NCBI GenBank assembly: GCA_021776755.1 | Contig: JAJFFI010000132.1 | Location: 1 to 13,343 of the forward strand | DNA length: 13,343 bases | Direction: 5' to 3' | Source of the DNA: Alphaproteobacteria bacterium | GTDB taxonomy: Bacteria; Pseudomonadota; Alphaproteobacteria; JAJFFI01 | Shown: one piece after another, positions 1-7,348 of the stretch | Position numbering within the stretch: the stretch's first letter is position 1 | Layout: every line of letters begins with the position of its first letter | The notes under the pieces: model-generated | What the model saw: the letters and a program-made list of their open reading frames with translations, nothing else | Told to the model about the DNA's origin: nothing | Database searches by the model: none | Program-made: the position numbers and the translations under genes

Positions 1-2
1 CG

Positions 3-191
3 CTGTCGCAGATGGCCCGGAAGCAGCATGCCGGGACCAGCCCACCACTCAGCCAGGCGACCCTCGACAAAATGAAAGAAGGTCGCTGGGAGGGCGCGGC
101 CACCGGCGGAAGCCTGCGGTTTTACCCGAACTGCGGCCAAGGACATGATCCCCAGGGGCTGTCGGCCATCCTGAAGGGATATTCCTGCTAA
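3..191 (+). CDS. C-terminal end of an unrecognised protein (5' end outside window)
   Basis: An open frame enters from the left edge and runs 62 codons to a TAA at 189-191. The visible residues are polar and Gly-rich, include RWEGAATGGSLRFYPNCG and end in LKGYSC; there is no membrane segment. I do not recognise the family from this fragment. The frame has coding-like codon use and points toward msrP, so the two genes converge across a gap of about 110 bp (192-303). A minus-strand frame covers the same stretch, but its product is Arg/Pro/Ser-rich and looks like a shadow. Function cannot be assigned without the upstream part. Confidence 0.5.
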   Translation: MSQMARKQHAGTSPPLSQATLDKMKEGRWEGAATGGSLRFYPNCGQGHDPQGLSAILKGYSC

Positions 192-303
192 CCATCTCCG
201 CCACGAGACCCAGGGCGGGGCGGCGGCGTTCGCTACCTGGCTGCATGCCAGATGGCCGGCGCCGTCCCGCTCCTGTGCGATGTGCGGGGCGTCGTGAAGG
301 CCC

Positions 304-1344
304 TCAGTAAAACAGCGTCTTCTCGTCCATGCCGTCGTAGATCGAGGCGACATACTCGCCATAGCCGCCCCATTTCTGGGTCGGCACGTTGGGCCACAGC
401 ATCGAGGGTCCATCGCTGAGCAGCCGTTCGGTCGCCTGGCTCCACCGCGGATGCGGCACTTCCGGATTGATGTTCGCCCAAAACCCGTACTCGCGCGGCC
501 CGAGGTCCATCCAGAAAGTCTTCGGCATCTTGTCGGTGAACGTGAAGCGGACGATCGACTTGACCTGTTTGAAGCCATACTTCCAGGGCGTGATCAACCG
601 GATCGGCGCGCCGTTCTGGGGCAGCGCCGGCTTGCCGTAGGCGCCGGTGACCAGCAGCGTCAGTTCGTTGGTCGCCTCCGCCATCGTCAGACCCTCGGTG
701 TAGGGCCAGGGATAGCCGAAACCGAGCCGCTGGGCGGGCGCGGCGTCCGGGTCCATGAAGGTCTGCATCTGGACGTACTTGGCCGAGCCCAGCGGCTTTG
801 CCATCTCGACCAGCTTGGCCATCGGGATGCCGCTCCAGGGCACGGTCATCGCCCAGGCCTCGACACAGCGGAACCGGTAGACGCGCTCCTCGAGCGGCAG
901 CGTGCGCACCAGCTTGTCGATGTCGATGGTCGTTTCCTTCTCGACCATGCCGTCGATTTTGATCTCCCACGGGCGGAGCGGCAGTTTCTGCGCGGCCTCG
1001 TGGATCGATTTCTGGGATCCGAATTCATAGAAATTGTTGTAGGTGGTCGCGAGGTTCTCCGGCGTGAGTTCGCGCTCGACGCGGTAACGGAGATTGCGCG
1101 TCACCGGGTAGAGATCGGCGGTCGGGTCCTCGAACCCGCCGGCCAGACTCTTGGGGCTGACCTCGGCCGCGTTTGCCTTGCTTGCGGGGCCTTCCTCGCC
1201 ACAGGCCGCGAGCAATCCGCCCGCCGCCAGCATCGTCGGTCCTGCCACCAGCCCCTTCACGAGGCGCCGGCGGTCGGCGAACAGCCGCTCGGATGTCGTG
1301 TCGTTCTCGGAAATTTCCCACCCGCGCGGAATCTTGATCAGCAT
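304..1344 (-). CDS. msrP: MsrP (YedY-like) molybdopterin protein-methionine-sulfoxide reductase, catalytic subunit
   Basis: The 346-residue product matches the MsrP/YedY family, periplasmic molybdoenzymes that reduce methionine sulfoxide in oxidised envelope proteins with electrons from the quinone pool via the haem protein MsrQ. The start at 1344 gives the family-typical opening MLIKIPRGWE and has GGGAG seven bases upstream. A Tat signal (DRRRLVKG, residues 24-31) is followed by a hydrophobic stretch. The molybdenum-ligand cysteine is expected at Cys160 in YRFRCVEAW, followed by the conserved VPWSG segment. The sulfite-oxidase-like fold continues to the C terminus (WANINPEVPHPRWSQ, then the GYGEYVASIYDGM region). 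Oddly, the signal ends in LLAAC-GE, which fits a lipobox with Cys48 and suggests a lipid anchor. No msrQ follows; the gene downstream is convergent. Family assignment is firm; lipidation is inferred. Confidence 0.95.
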   Translation of the reverse strand: MLIKIPRGWEISENDTTSERLFADRRRLVKGLVAGPTMLAAGGLLAACGEEGPASKANAAEVSPKSLAGGFEDPTADLYPVTRNLRYRVERELTPENLATTYNNFYEFGSQKSIHEAAQKLPLRPWEIKIDGMVEKETTIDIDKLVRTLPLEERVYRFRCVEAWAMTVPWSGIPMAKLVEMAKPLGSAKYVQMQTFMDPDAAPAQRLGFGYPWPYTEGLTMAEATNELTLLVTGAYGKPALPQNGAPIRLITPWKYGFKQVKSIVRFTFTDKMPKTFWMDLGPREYGFWANINPEVPHPRWSQATERLLSDGPSMLWPNVPTQKWGGYGEYVASIYDGMDEKTLFY

Positions 1345-1452
1345 GCGGTACTCCCTGACGTGCGTGCGGCAAATGCCGCGGTTCTGTCTCGCAACAGACA
1401 TAGCGGCGCATACCGCACTATTCCAATCACCTTCTGGTGAGGAAATCGTCAG

Positions 1453-2727
1453 CTACATTGAGGTGGAGGGTTGGGAGAGCCGCTTCATGGGCGCGTCCGA
1501 AATCGGGAAATGCAGGATCGCCGCGGCCACACCCAGCACAATGGTGACGATCCAGACCTGGGTGTAGGACCCAGTCGCGTCAAAGGCATAGCCGCCGTAC
1601 CAGACCCCGATGGCCGATCCAAGCTGGTGGGCGAAAAAGACGATGCCAAAGAGCGTCGTCATGTAGCGCGCGCCGAAAATCTCGGCGATCAGCCCGCTGG
1701 TCAACGGCACGGTCCCGAGCCACAGGAGCCCCATCAGGCTGCCGAAAATCAGCGCGGACGGGATCGACGGCGGCAGCAGGATGAAGACCGCCACGACCGC
1801 CGAGCGAAGGATGTAGAGCCAGGACAGCGCGTATTTCTTGCGGTAGTGATCGCCGACCCAGCCGCAGGCGAATGAGCCGATGATGTTGAAGAACCCAATC
1901 AGCACCAGCGACATCGCGCCCACCCAGGCCGGCAGGCCGGTGTCCGCGAGATAGGCCGGCAGGTGGTTCATGATGAAGGTCACCTGGAAGCCGCAGACGA
2001 AAAACCCGGCTGTCAGCAGCCAGAAGCCGGAGTGCCCGCTTGCCTCGCCGATGGCCGCCCCTAGGGTCTGTTGCGGGCCGGTGCCGACCTCGCCCTTGAA
2101 CCGTCCGGCATAGGCGAAGGCCAGCGGCACGGCGACGGCGACAATGGCTGCCAGCACCAGCAGGGAGGCCGACCAGCCGTAGGTTTCGATGGTCCAGTAA
2201 TTGAACCAGAGCAGCAGGAACTGCCCGGCCGAGCCGCCGGCGGCTGCGATCCCGAGCGCCATGCCGCGGCATTTCTCCGGCGCGATTCGCCCGACGGCGC
2301 CGAGGACGACGGCGAAGGTCACGCCCGAGAGCGCGAGGCCGACGAGGAACCCGGCGCCGGCGTTGAACATGAGCGGCGTCTGGGAAAGCCCCATCACGAC
2401 GAGGCCCGCGACATAAAGCAGCCCGCCCACCAGCACGACGCGGGCGGGACCGTATCGGTCGGCAACAGCACCGGCGAAGGGCTGCGCCACGCCCCAGATC
2501 AGGTTCTGTATCGCAATCGCGATTGAAAACGCCTCGCGCCCCCAGCCGAGGTCTCCGGTCATCGGTTCGAGATAGAGGCCGAAACTCTGACGGGTCCCCA
2601 TCGAGAGGAACATCACGAGGAAGCCGGCCGCGATGATGATCGTGACGTCGCGTCCCGCCGTATCACGCGCTTCGCCCGTGACCGGATGGGCCGACGGATC
2701 GGCGACGGGACGCGGGCGCATGCTCAT
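1453..2727 (-). CDS. MFS transporter, first of a tandem pair (OFA/monocarboxylate-porter-like)
   Basis: The 424-residue product has about twelve hydrophobic segments and a cytoplasmic N-terminal extension of about 27 residues. After the second helix it shows the MFS motif A region GAVADRYGPARVVL, and in the first half the Gly/Ala-rich stretch GIAAAGGSAGQF. The second half carries TLFGIVFFAHQLGSAIGVWYGG, typical of the oxalate/formate antiporter and monocarboxylate transporter branch. The substrate is not readable from sequence; a small organic acid is a guess based on family and on glycolate oxidase genes nearby. It lies 19 bp after the paralogous transporter and is probably co-transcribed with it. 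GAGGAG lies about 15 bases before the chosen ATG, which is long, so the start is less certain than the frame. Confidence 0.9.
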   Translation of the reverse strand: MSMRPRPVADPSAHPVTGEARDTAGRDVTIIIAAGFLVMFLSMGTRQSFGLYLEPMTGDLGWGREAFSIAIAIQNLIWGVAQPFAGAVADRYGPARVVLVGGLLYVAGLVVMGLSQTPLMFNAGAGFLVGLALSGVTFAVVLGAVGRIAPEKCRGMALGIAAAGGSAGQFLLLWFNYWTIETYGWSASLLVLAAIVAVAVPLAFAYAGRFKGEVGTGPQQTLGAAIGEASGHSGFWLLTAGFFVCGFQVTFIMNHLPAYLADTGLPAWVGAMSLVLIGFFNIIGSFACGWVGDHYRKKYALSWLYILRSAVVAVFILLPPSIPSALIFGSLMGLLWLGTVPLTSGLIAEIFGARYMTTLFGIVFFAHQLGSAIGVWYGGYAFDATGSYTQVWIVTIVLGVAAAILHFPISDAPMKRLSQPSTSM

Positions 2728-2746
2728 CGGGGCGGAAGCTTTCTCC

Positions 2747-4003
2747 TCATGCGGGTTTCGGCGCGCTCAGCCGTGCTACCGGCTTGTCACCGATGGGCCA
2801 GTGCAGGATCGCCGCGACGACGCCGAGCACGATGCCTGCGATCCAGATCTGATCGTAGGAGCCGGTCGCGTCGAAGACATAGCCACCGTACCAGACGCCG
2901 GTGAAGGACCCCAGTTGATGGCTGAAGAAGACGATGCCGAAAAGCGTCGCCATGTAGCGCGGGCCGAAAATCTGCGCGATCAACCCCGTGGTCAGGGGAA
3001 CCGTGCCGAGCCACAAGGCGCCCGCGGCGGCGCCGAACAACAGCACGCTGGTCATCGAGACCGGCGTGAAGAAGAACAGCGCAAAGGCCACGCCGCGCAA
3101 CAGGTAGAACCAGCTGAGCACGTATTTTTTCGGAAACTTGTCGCCCAGCGCGCCCGCCCCGTAGGTGCCGAGGATGTTGAAAAATCCGACCAGCGACAGC
3201 GCCACGGCCCCCAGCCAGGGCGGCAGGCCTTGGTCGACGATGTAGGCCGGAAGGTGCGCCGCGATAAACGCGACATGACAGCCGCAGACGTAGAACCCGA
3301 TGGTCAGCAGCCAGAAACCCTGGTGCCGCAAAGCCTCCTTGACCGCCTGGCCGATGGTCTGGGTTTCCATCGAGGCGTCGGGCAGGCCGCCGGTGAACCG
3401 GTCGGTGAAGGCATAGGCCATCGGCACCATCAGCGCCGCCATGCCGGCAAGCGCGATCAGTGCGCCGCTCCAGCCAAACGAGCCGATGAACAGGTCGGTT
3501 GCCGGGATCATCAGGAACTGGCCCGCCGACCCGCCGGCCGCCGCGATGCCGAGCGCCTTGCCGCGCTGGTGCTCGGGCACCATGCGCCCGACCGCGCCGA
3601 GGACGACCGCAAACGTCGTGCCGGAGAGTGCGGCACCGATCAGCAGGCCGGCGCCCGCCGTGTAGCTGTAGAGCCCCGCCGGCATCGCCATGAGCAGCAG
3701 GCCCGCCACATAGAGCACGCCCGCGACCAGCACGACCCGTGTCGGACCGTAGCGGTCGGCGACCGCGCCCGTGAACGGCTGGAAGGCGCCCCAGAGCAGG
3801 TTCTGCAGCGCAAAGGCGAAGCTGAAATCCGCCCGGCCCCAGCCCATCTCCGAGGTGATCGGGATCTGGAACAGGCCATAGCCCTGCCGCACGCCCATCG
3901 AGAGAAACATGATCGTGAAGGAGGCAAGCAGGATGAACCTGATCTCCTTGCTGAAGCCCTGGGGCCGGCCGGGATCGGCCGTCCTTGGCATGGCGTCGGT
4001 CAT
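2747..4003 (-). CDS. MFS transporter, second of a tandem pair (OFA/monocarboxylate-porter-like)
   Basis: The 418-residue product is a twelve-helix major facilitator protein that aligns along its whole length with the transporter at 1453-2727. Shared blocks include MFLSMG.RQ, FTGAVADRYGPTRVVLV (motif A), SGTTFAVVLGAVGR, LGIAAAGGSAGQF, LWLGTVPLT, and TLFGIVFFSHQLGS.TGVWYGGY.FDATGSY. By eye about half the residues agree, so this is an old tandem duplication, not a recent one. It starts 5 bp after the TPR gene stop, with AGGA about 12 bases before the ATG, and is most simply read as part of the same transcript. The polarity of lining residues differs between the paralogues (for example IPATDLFIG here against LLWFNYWTIE there), which would fit different substrates. 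The substrate is unknown. Confidence 0.92.
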   Translation of the reverse strand: MTDAMPRTADPGRPQGFSKEIRFILLASFTIMFLSMGVRQGYGLFQIPITSEMGWGRADFSFAFALQNLLWGAFQPFTGAVADRYGPTRVVLVAGVLYVAGLLLMAMPAGLYSYTAGAGLLIGAALSGTTFAVVLGAVGRMVPEHQRGKALGIAAAGGSAGQFLMIPATDLFIGSFGWSGALIALAGMAALMVPMAYAFTDRFTGGLPDASMETQTIGQAVKEALRHQGFWLLTIGFYVCGCHVAFIAAHLPAYIVDQGLPPWLGAVALSLVGFFNILGTYGAGALGDKFPKKYVLSWFYLLRGVAFALFFFTPVSMTSVLLFGAAAGALWLGTVPLTTGLIAQIFGPRYMATLFGIVFFSHQLGSFTGVWYGGYVFDATGSYDQIWIAGIVLGVVAAILHWPIGDKPVARLSAPKPA

Positions 4004-4008
4004 GTCGT

Positions 4009-4575
4009 TCAGGTCCTCTCGCCCTTGAGCTTTTCGCGGAGTGTCTTCACCGCCGCCTTCGCCCCGGACAGGTGCGGGTTGTACTGGAGCGCCTTGTCAT
4101 AGGCGCGAAGGGCCGCCTTGTCGTCGCCGATCTCGCGGTAGATCATGCCGAGCCCGGCGAGCGCGCCGAAATGACGCGGCTCGAGCCGCAGCGTCTGCCG
4201 GATATCGGCAACCGAGGCGTCGAAATTGCCGACCAGAAAATACGCTGTCGCGCGCTTGTTCCAGGCCTCGGAAAACTCCGGCGCGCGCTCGATTGATTCA
4301 TCGAAATTGGCGATCGCCGCGGCGTAGCTTTCCTGGCTCATCAGCACCACGCCCCGGAGGAAATACCGCTGCGCCTCGCGGTGCTTGATTTCCGCCCAGA
4401 TGTTCCAGATCAGGCGCGTGATGCGCAGCGCATCCCGCGAATCCTTGGTGTTCCTGAGTTGCACGAAAAGGGCTTCGAGGCGGAAATCGTTCTGGTCCGC
4501 GTGCACCGGGCGCACCGGTGCCGTGGCCAGCAGGACCACGGCGACCAGACCGGCAAGGAACGCGCGAAAAACCAT
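4009..4575 (-). CDS. Secreted tetratricopeptide-repeat protein
   Basis: The 188-residue product begins with a Sec-type signal peptide (MVFRAFLAGLVAVVLLATAP) with a likely cleavage after VHA near residue 26. The mature part has an acidic helical segment (about 31-65, with IWNIWAEIKH) and then three TPR-like units at about 67-100, 101-134 and 135-168 (YFLRGVVLMSQESYAAAIANF, WNKRATAYFLVGNFDASVADI, GLGMIYREIGDDKAALRAYDKAL), closed by a capping helix. TPR proteins of this size are usually periplasmic adaptors that bind other proteins; the partner is unknown. The frame stays open upstream into glcF, but the ATG at 4575 gives the signal peptide and is preferred. It lies 64 bp after glcF and 5 bp before the MFS gene, so all are probably co-transcribed. 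Confidence 0.85.
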   Translation of the reverse strand: MVFRAFLAGLVAVVLLATAPVRPVHADQNDFRLEALFVQLRNTKDSRDALRITRLIWNIWAEIKHREAQRYFLRGVVLMSQESYAAAIANFDESIERAPEFSEAWNKRATAYFLVGNFDASVADIRQTLRLEPRHFGALAGLGMIYREIGDDKAALRAYDKALQYNPHLSGAKAAVKTLREKLKGERT

Positions 4576-4639
4576 GGCCGTGAGTATGGGTTCGCGTCCC
4601 GGCAAAGGCAATCTGCGGAAATGTTCCGGGACAAAAGCC

Positions 4640-5923
4640 TCAGCCGAGCGCCGCGGGTTTCGGGCCGCCGGTCGCCCAGTCGAGCAGTTCGACCGTGTGG
4701 ACCACGGGCACGTCGATGCCGCCGGCGATCTGGGTGATGCAGCCGATGTTGCCGGCCGCGATGATGTCGGGGTTTGTGCGCGCGATGTTGGCGACCTTGC
4801 GATCGCGGAGCCGACCCGCAAGTTCGGGCTGCAGCATGTTGTAGGTGCCGGCCGACCCGCAGCAGAGATGACCTTCGGGCACCGGCACGACGGTAAAGCC
4901 CGCATCCGCCAGCAGCGTCATCGGCAGCGTGGTGATCTGCTGGCCGTGCTGCATGGAACACGCCGAGTGATAGGTCACGCGGAGGGTTTCCGGCGGCGCG
5001 CCCGCGATGCCGAGATCGGCGGCAAGCTCGGTGATGTCGCGGGCCAGCGCCGAGACCCTGGCCGCTTTCTCCGCCCAGTCGGGATCGTCGCGCAGCATGA
5101 ACCCGTAATCCTTGACCGTGGTGCCGCAGCCCGAGGCGTTGATGACGATGGCATCGAGCCCGCCCGTCTCGATCTCCCGGGTCCAGGCGGCGACGTTGGC
5201 GACGGCTTGGGCGTGGGACTCGTCGGCGCGGCCCATGTGATGCACCAGAGAGCCGCAGCAGCCCGCGCCACTTGCCACCACGACCTCGCAGCCGTGGCGG
5301 GTCAGGAGCCGCACGGTCGCTTCGTTGATCGAGGGCTCGAGCACGGTCTGCGCGCAGCCCGACAGCAGCGCCACGCGCTTCTTCCGCGTGCCTTCGGGCG
5401 CGAAGGTCTGCGGCCGGTCCACCGGCGACGGCGGCTTCAGCCGGCCCGGCGCCAGCATCAGCATCGCCCGGAGCCGTCCGCCGGTCAGAAACGCGAAGGG
5501 CTTGGCAAGCCACGCCCCCAGCATCGCCACCCGGAACCGCCCCGGATGCGGCACCATCCAGACCAGCAGCGACCGCAATACCCGGTCCATAAACGGCCGC
5601 TCGTAGGTCTCCTCGATATGCGCGCGGGCATGGTCGACCAGATGCATGTAGTGCACGCCCGAGGGACAGGTCGTCATGCAGGACAGGCACGAGAGACAGC
5701 GGTCGATGTGCGTGACCACTTTCTCGGAGGCCGGCCGGTCGTTCTCCAGCATGTCCTTGATCAGATAGATGCGCCCCCGCGGGCTGTCGAGCTCGTCGCC
5801 GAGCAGCGCATAGGTCGGGCAGGTCGCGGTGCAGAACCCGCAGTGCACGCATTTCCGCAGGATCTTCTCGGACTCGGCGACGCCGGGGTCCTGGAGCTGT
5901 TCGGGGGTGAAGGTGGTTTGCAT
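4640..5923 (-). CDS. glcF: GlcF, glycolate oxidase iron-sulfur subunit
   Basis: The 427-residue product matches GlcF, which carries electrons from the FAD subunits of glycolate oxidase (glycolate to glyoxylate) toward the respiratory chain. Two 4Fe-4S ferredoxin motifs are complete: Cys25, 28, 31, 35 (CVHCGFCTATCP) and Cys76, 79, 82, 86 (CLSCLSCMTTCP). Two cysteine-rich CCG domains follow: the first has SGC190, GCCG at 221-224 and SGC266; the second has Cys322, HLCCGSAGTYNML from 352 and Cys395. The C-terminal VVHTVELLDWA is typical. Length is normal for the family. The ATG at 5923 is joined end to end with the TGA of a 28-codon ORF that repeats its first ten codons, so translation may be coupled to that ORF. 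glcE lies upstream; glcD is not in the window. Confidence 0.95.
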   Translation of the reverse strand: MQTTFTPEQLQDPGVAESEKILRKCVHCGFCTATCPTYALLGDELDSPRGRIYLIKDMLENDRPASEKVVTHIDRCLSCLSCMTTCPSGVHYMHLVDHARAHIEETYERPFMDRVLRSLLVWMVPHPGRFRVAMLGAWLAKPFAFLTGGRLRAMLMLAPGRLKPPSPVDRPQTFAPEGTRKKRVALLSGCAQTVLEPSINEATVRLLTRHGCEVVVASGAGCCGSLVHHMGRADESHAQAVANVAAWTREIETGGLDAIVINASGCGTTVKDYGFMLRDDPDWAEKAARVSALARDITELAADLGIAGAPPETLRVTYHSACSMQHGQQITTLPMTLLADAGFTVVPVPEGHLCCGSAGTYNMLQPELAGRLRDRKVANIARTNPDIIAAGNIGCITQIAGGIDVPVVHTVELLDWATGGPKPAALG

Positions 5924-6010
5924 TCAGGCGACCCAGGGCTTCTTCCCCTCTCCCACATTCGGGGAGAGGGGCTCTATCGAAAGCTGTTCCGGAGTGAAGG
6001 TAGTTTGCAT
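5924..6010 (-). CDS. 28-codon leader ORF duplicating the N terminus of glcF
   Basis: This small ORF begins at an ATG three bases after the glcE TGA and ends with a TGA directly abutting the glcF ATG. Its first ten residues, MQTTFTPEQL, are identical to those of GlcF. The two DNA copies differ at four third-codon positions (two Thr, one Pro and one Leu codon), all silent. After residue 10 it runs into an 18-residue tail encoded by a palindromic spacer. The sequence before its start (GGGGGTG) can serve as a ribosome site, while glcF has only a purine-rich run about 16-20 bases back, so the ORF may deliver ribosomes to glcF. It is probably the relic of an insertion with duplication of the glcF start; whether the peptide has a function is unknown. 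Confidence 0.55.
   Translation of the reverse strand: MQTTFTPEQLSIEPLSPNVGEGKKPWVA
5945..5971. repeat. Palindromic intergenic element inside the duplicated glcF start
   Basis: A 10-bp inverted repeat (CCCCTCTCCC at 5945-5954 and GGGAGAGGGG at 5962-5971) encloses a 7-base loop. It lies between the two copies of the glcF 5' end. GC-rich hairpins of this kind with CTCTCCC/GGGAGAG arms are common dispersed intergenic repeats in alphaproteobacteria; membership of such a family here is inferred, because only one clear copy is in the window. No T-run follows it on the minus strand, so it does not look like an intrinsic terminator. In mRNA it would form a stable hairpin just before glcF. Confidence 0.7.
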
Positions 6011-6013
6011 GCC

Positions 6014-7264
6014 TCACACCCCCGCGTACATGCGGCCGGGGTTGAGCACGCCCTTGGGGTCGAAGCTCTCCTTGATGCGGCGCGAGAGTGCCGCGACGCC
6101 GGCCTGCTGCGGCTGGAACACCGGGACCGCATTACGCACGGTGGCGGGCGCGCGGACGAGGGTCGCGTGGCCGTCGGCCTCGCCCGCGCCGCCTTCGATG
6201 CCGCCAGGAATGGCATCCCGGACATGCTCGGCCCAGGCGCCGTCGTTTTCCGGGAGCCGCATCCAGATGAGGCCGCCGCTCCAGTCATAGAACCATTCGG
6301 CATCGCCTCCGGTCGCGGCCGCGATGCGGGACGCGACCTCGGGGCCAGTCGTGGGCGGCACCGAGATTTTCCACACCACGCCGTCCTGGCCGGCGAACGG
6401 CATGACGTCGCGCACTTCCTGCCAGAACGCGCCGGAATTTTTGCTGTGGAGTTCCTCGAGCGGGGCGCGGTCCTGAAACAGCTTCCGGATCTCGCCCGCG
6501 CGGTGCTCGGTCGAAGGCCCCGGCCCCTCGAGCCGGATCGCGGTGACCGACGCCCCGGCATCCCGCACATAGGCGACGCCCGAGCGCGCCGCGATGCCGG
6601 CCGGCAGATGCGCCACCGACGCCACCTCGTGCGGGCTTTGCATTGCGTCGGTAAGTGCGGCGACGCCGGTTGCATCGTCGAGGCCGAGCAGCAGGATCGT
6701 CCAGGTCTTCTCCGGCGCGGGCAGCACCTTGAGCGTCACGTCGGTCAGCACGCCGAGCGTGCCCCAGGACCCGGTCATCAGTTTGGACAGATCGTAGCCG
6801 GTGACGTTCTTGACCACCTGGCCGCCGGATTTGACGACTTCACCCCGCCCGGTGACGGCGGTAAACCCCAGCACATGATCCCGTGCTGCCCCGGTCTTGA
6901 TGCGCCGCGGGCCCGAGAGGTTGCACGCCACCACCCCGCCAATGGTCTGCCCGCCCGCAGCACCGCCGAGCAGCGGGGCCGGGTCCATCGGTTCGAACGC
7001 GAAGGCCTGGTTGTGTTCGGCGAGCAGCGGCTCGATCTCGGCCATCGGCGTGCCGGGACGCAGGCGCAGGATCAGTTCGTCGGGCTCGTAGCTGGTGACG
7101 CCCGAGAGCGCCGACATGTCGAGCACCAGCCCGGTCTGGATCGGCCGGCCCATGGCGCGCTTGGTGCCGCCCGCGACGATCTCGACGGGGGCGGACGCCT
7201 CGGCCGCCTGCGCCACGGCGTCGCGGGTCTCGGCCTCGTCTTTCGGCGTGAAGGTGTCGGTCAT
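6014..7264 (-). CDS. glcE: GlcE, glycolate oxidase FAD-binding subunit
   Basis: The 416-residue product matches GlcE, the second FAD-binding subunit of the glycolate oxidase complex. The N-terminal PCMH-type FAD domain shows IVAGGTKRAMGRP near residues 29-41, the Gly-rich segment GGAAGGQTIGGVVACNLSGPRR at about 100-121, RDHVLGFTAVTGRGEVVKSGG at 128-148, and the hallmark VVKNVTGYDLSKLMTGSWGTLG at 150-171. The C-terminal cap ends in the typical IKESFDPKGVLNPGRMYAGV. The start at 7264 was chosen because the protein opens as usual for GlcE; the frame is open further upstream, but that part overlaps the neighbouring membrane-protein gene. No strong ribosome site is visible before this ATG. The glcF leader ORF begins 3 bases after its stop. 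Confidence 0.93.
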   Translation of the reverse strand: MTDTFTPKDEAETRDAVAQAAEASAPVEIVAGGTKRAMGRPIQTGLVLDMSALSGVTSYEPDELILRLRPGTPMAEIEPLLAEHNQAFAFEPMDPAPLLGGAAGGQTIGGVVACNLSGPRRIKTGAARDHVLGFTAVTGRGEVVKSGGQVVKNVTGYDLSKLMTGSWGTLGVLTDVTLKVLPAPEKTWTILLLGLDDATGVAALTDAMQSPHEVASVAHLPAGIAARSGVAYVRDAGASVTAIRLEGPGPSTEHRAGEIRKLFQDRAPLEELHSKNSGAFWQEVRDVMPFAGQDGVVWKISVPPTTGPEVASRIAAATGGDAEWFYDWSGGLIWMRLPENDGAWAEHVRDAIPGGIEGGAGEADGHATLVRAPATVRNAVPVFQPQQAGVAALSRRIKESFDPKGVLNPGRMYAGV

Positions 7265-7321
7265 GGAACGGCCGGCTGTCGCATCGTTCCGTTTTAGCCG
7301 AACGCCGGCGGTGCGGCAAAA

Positions 7322-7348
7322 AAACTCACGCTGAGGCGCGCGGCTCAG
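7322..7348 (-). terminator. Weak candidate intrinsic terminator after the membrane-protein gene
   Basis: Reading the minus strand just past the stop codon at 7345, the short stem CTCA/TGAG with a GCG loop is followed immediately by seven T residues. The stem is only four pairs, so it may reduce, not stop, transcription toward glcE. The 80-bp gap holds no other obvious signal. Confidence 0.25.

Noticed and set aside
237..251. Stem CTGGC/GCCAG as a bidirectional terminator between the left-edge gene and msrP
   Set aside because: Only five pairs and no T-run on either strand, so a terminator cannot be supported.
451..1440. A 329-codon open frame on the + strand opposite msrP
   Set aside because: Antisense to a clear MsrP with its molybdenum-ligand cysteine; no domain is visible in the product.
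1427..1440. Stem TCACC/GGTGA as a terminator between msrP and the MFS gene
   Set aside because: The stem is five pairs with a four-base loop and no T-run follows on the minus strand.
2633..4102. A 489-codon open frame on the + strand opposite the second MFS gene
   Set aside because: Antisense to a well-supported twelve-helix transporter; the product is Arg/Gln/Asp-rich, lacks any membrane or domain pattern and mirrors the transporter's codon structure.
4385..7297. A 970-codon open frame on the + strand opposite glcE and glcF
   Set aside because: It is antisense to two clear Fe-S and FAD proteins. The translated product is Arg/His/Gly/Ala-rich with no recognisable domain, as expected for a shadow frame in high-GC DNA.
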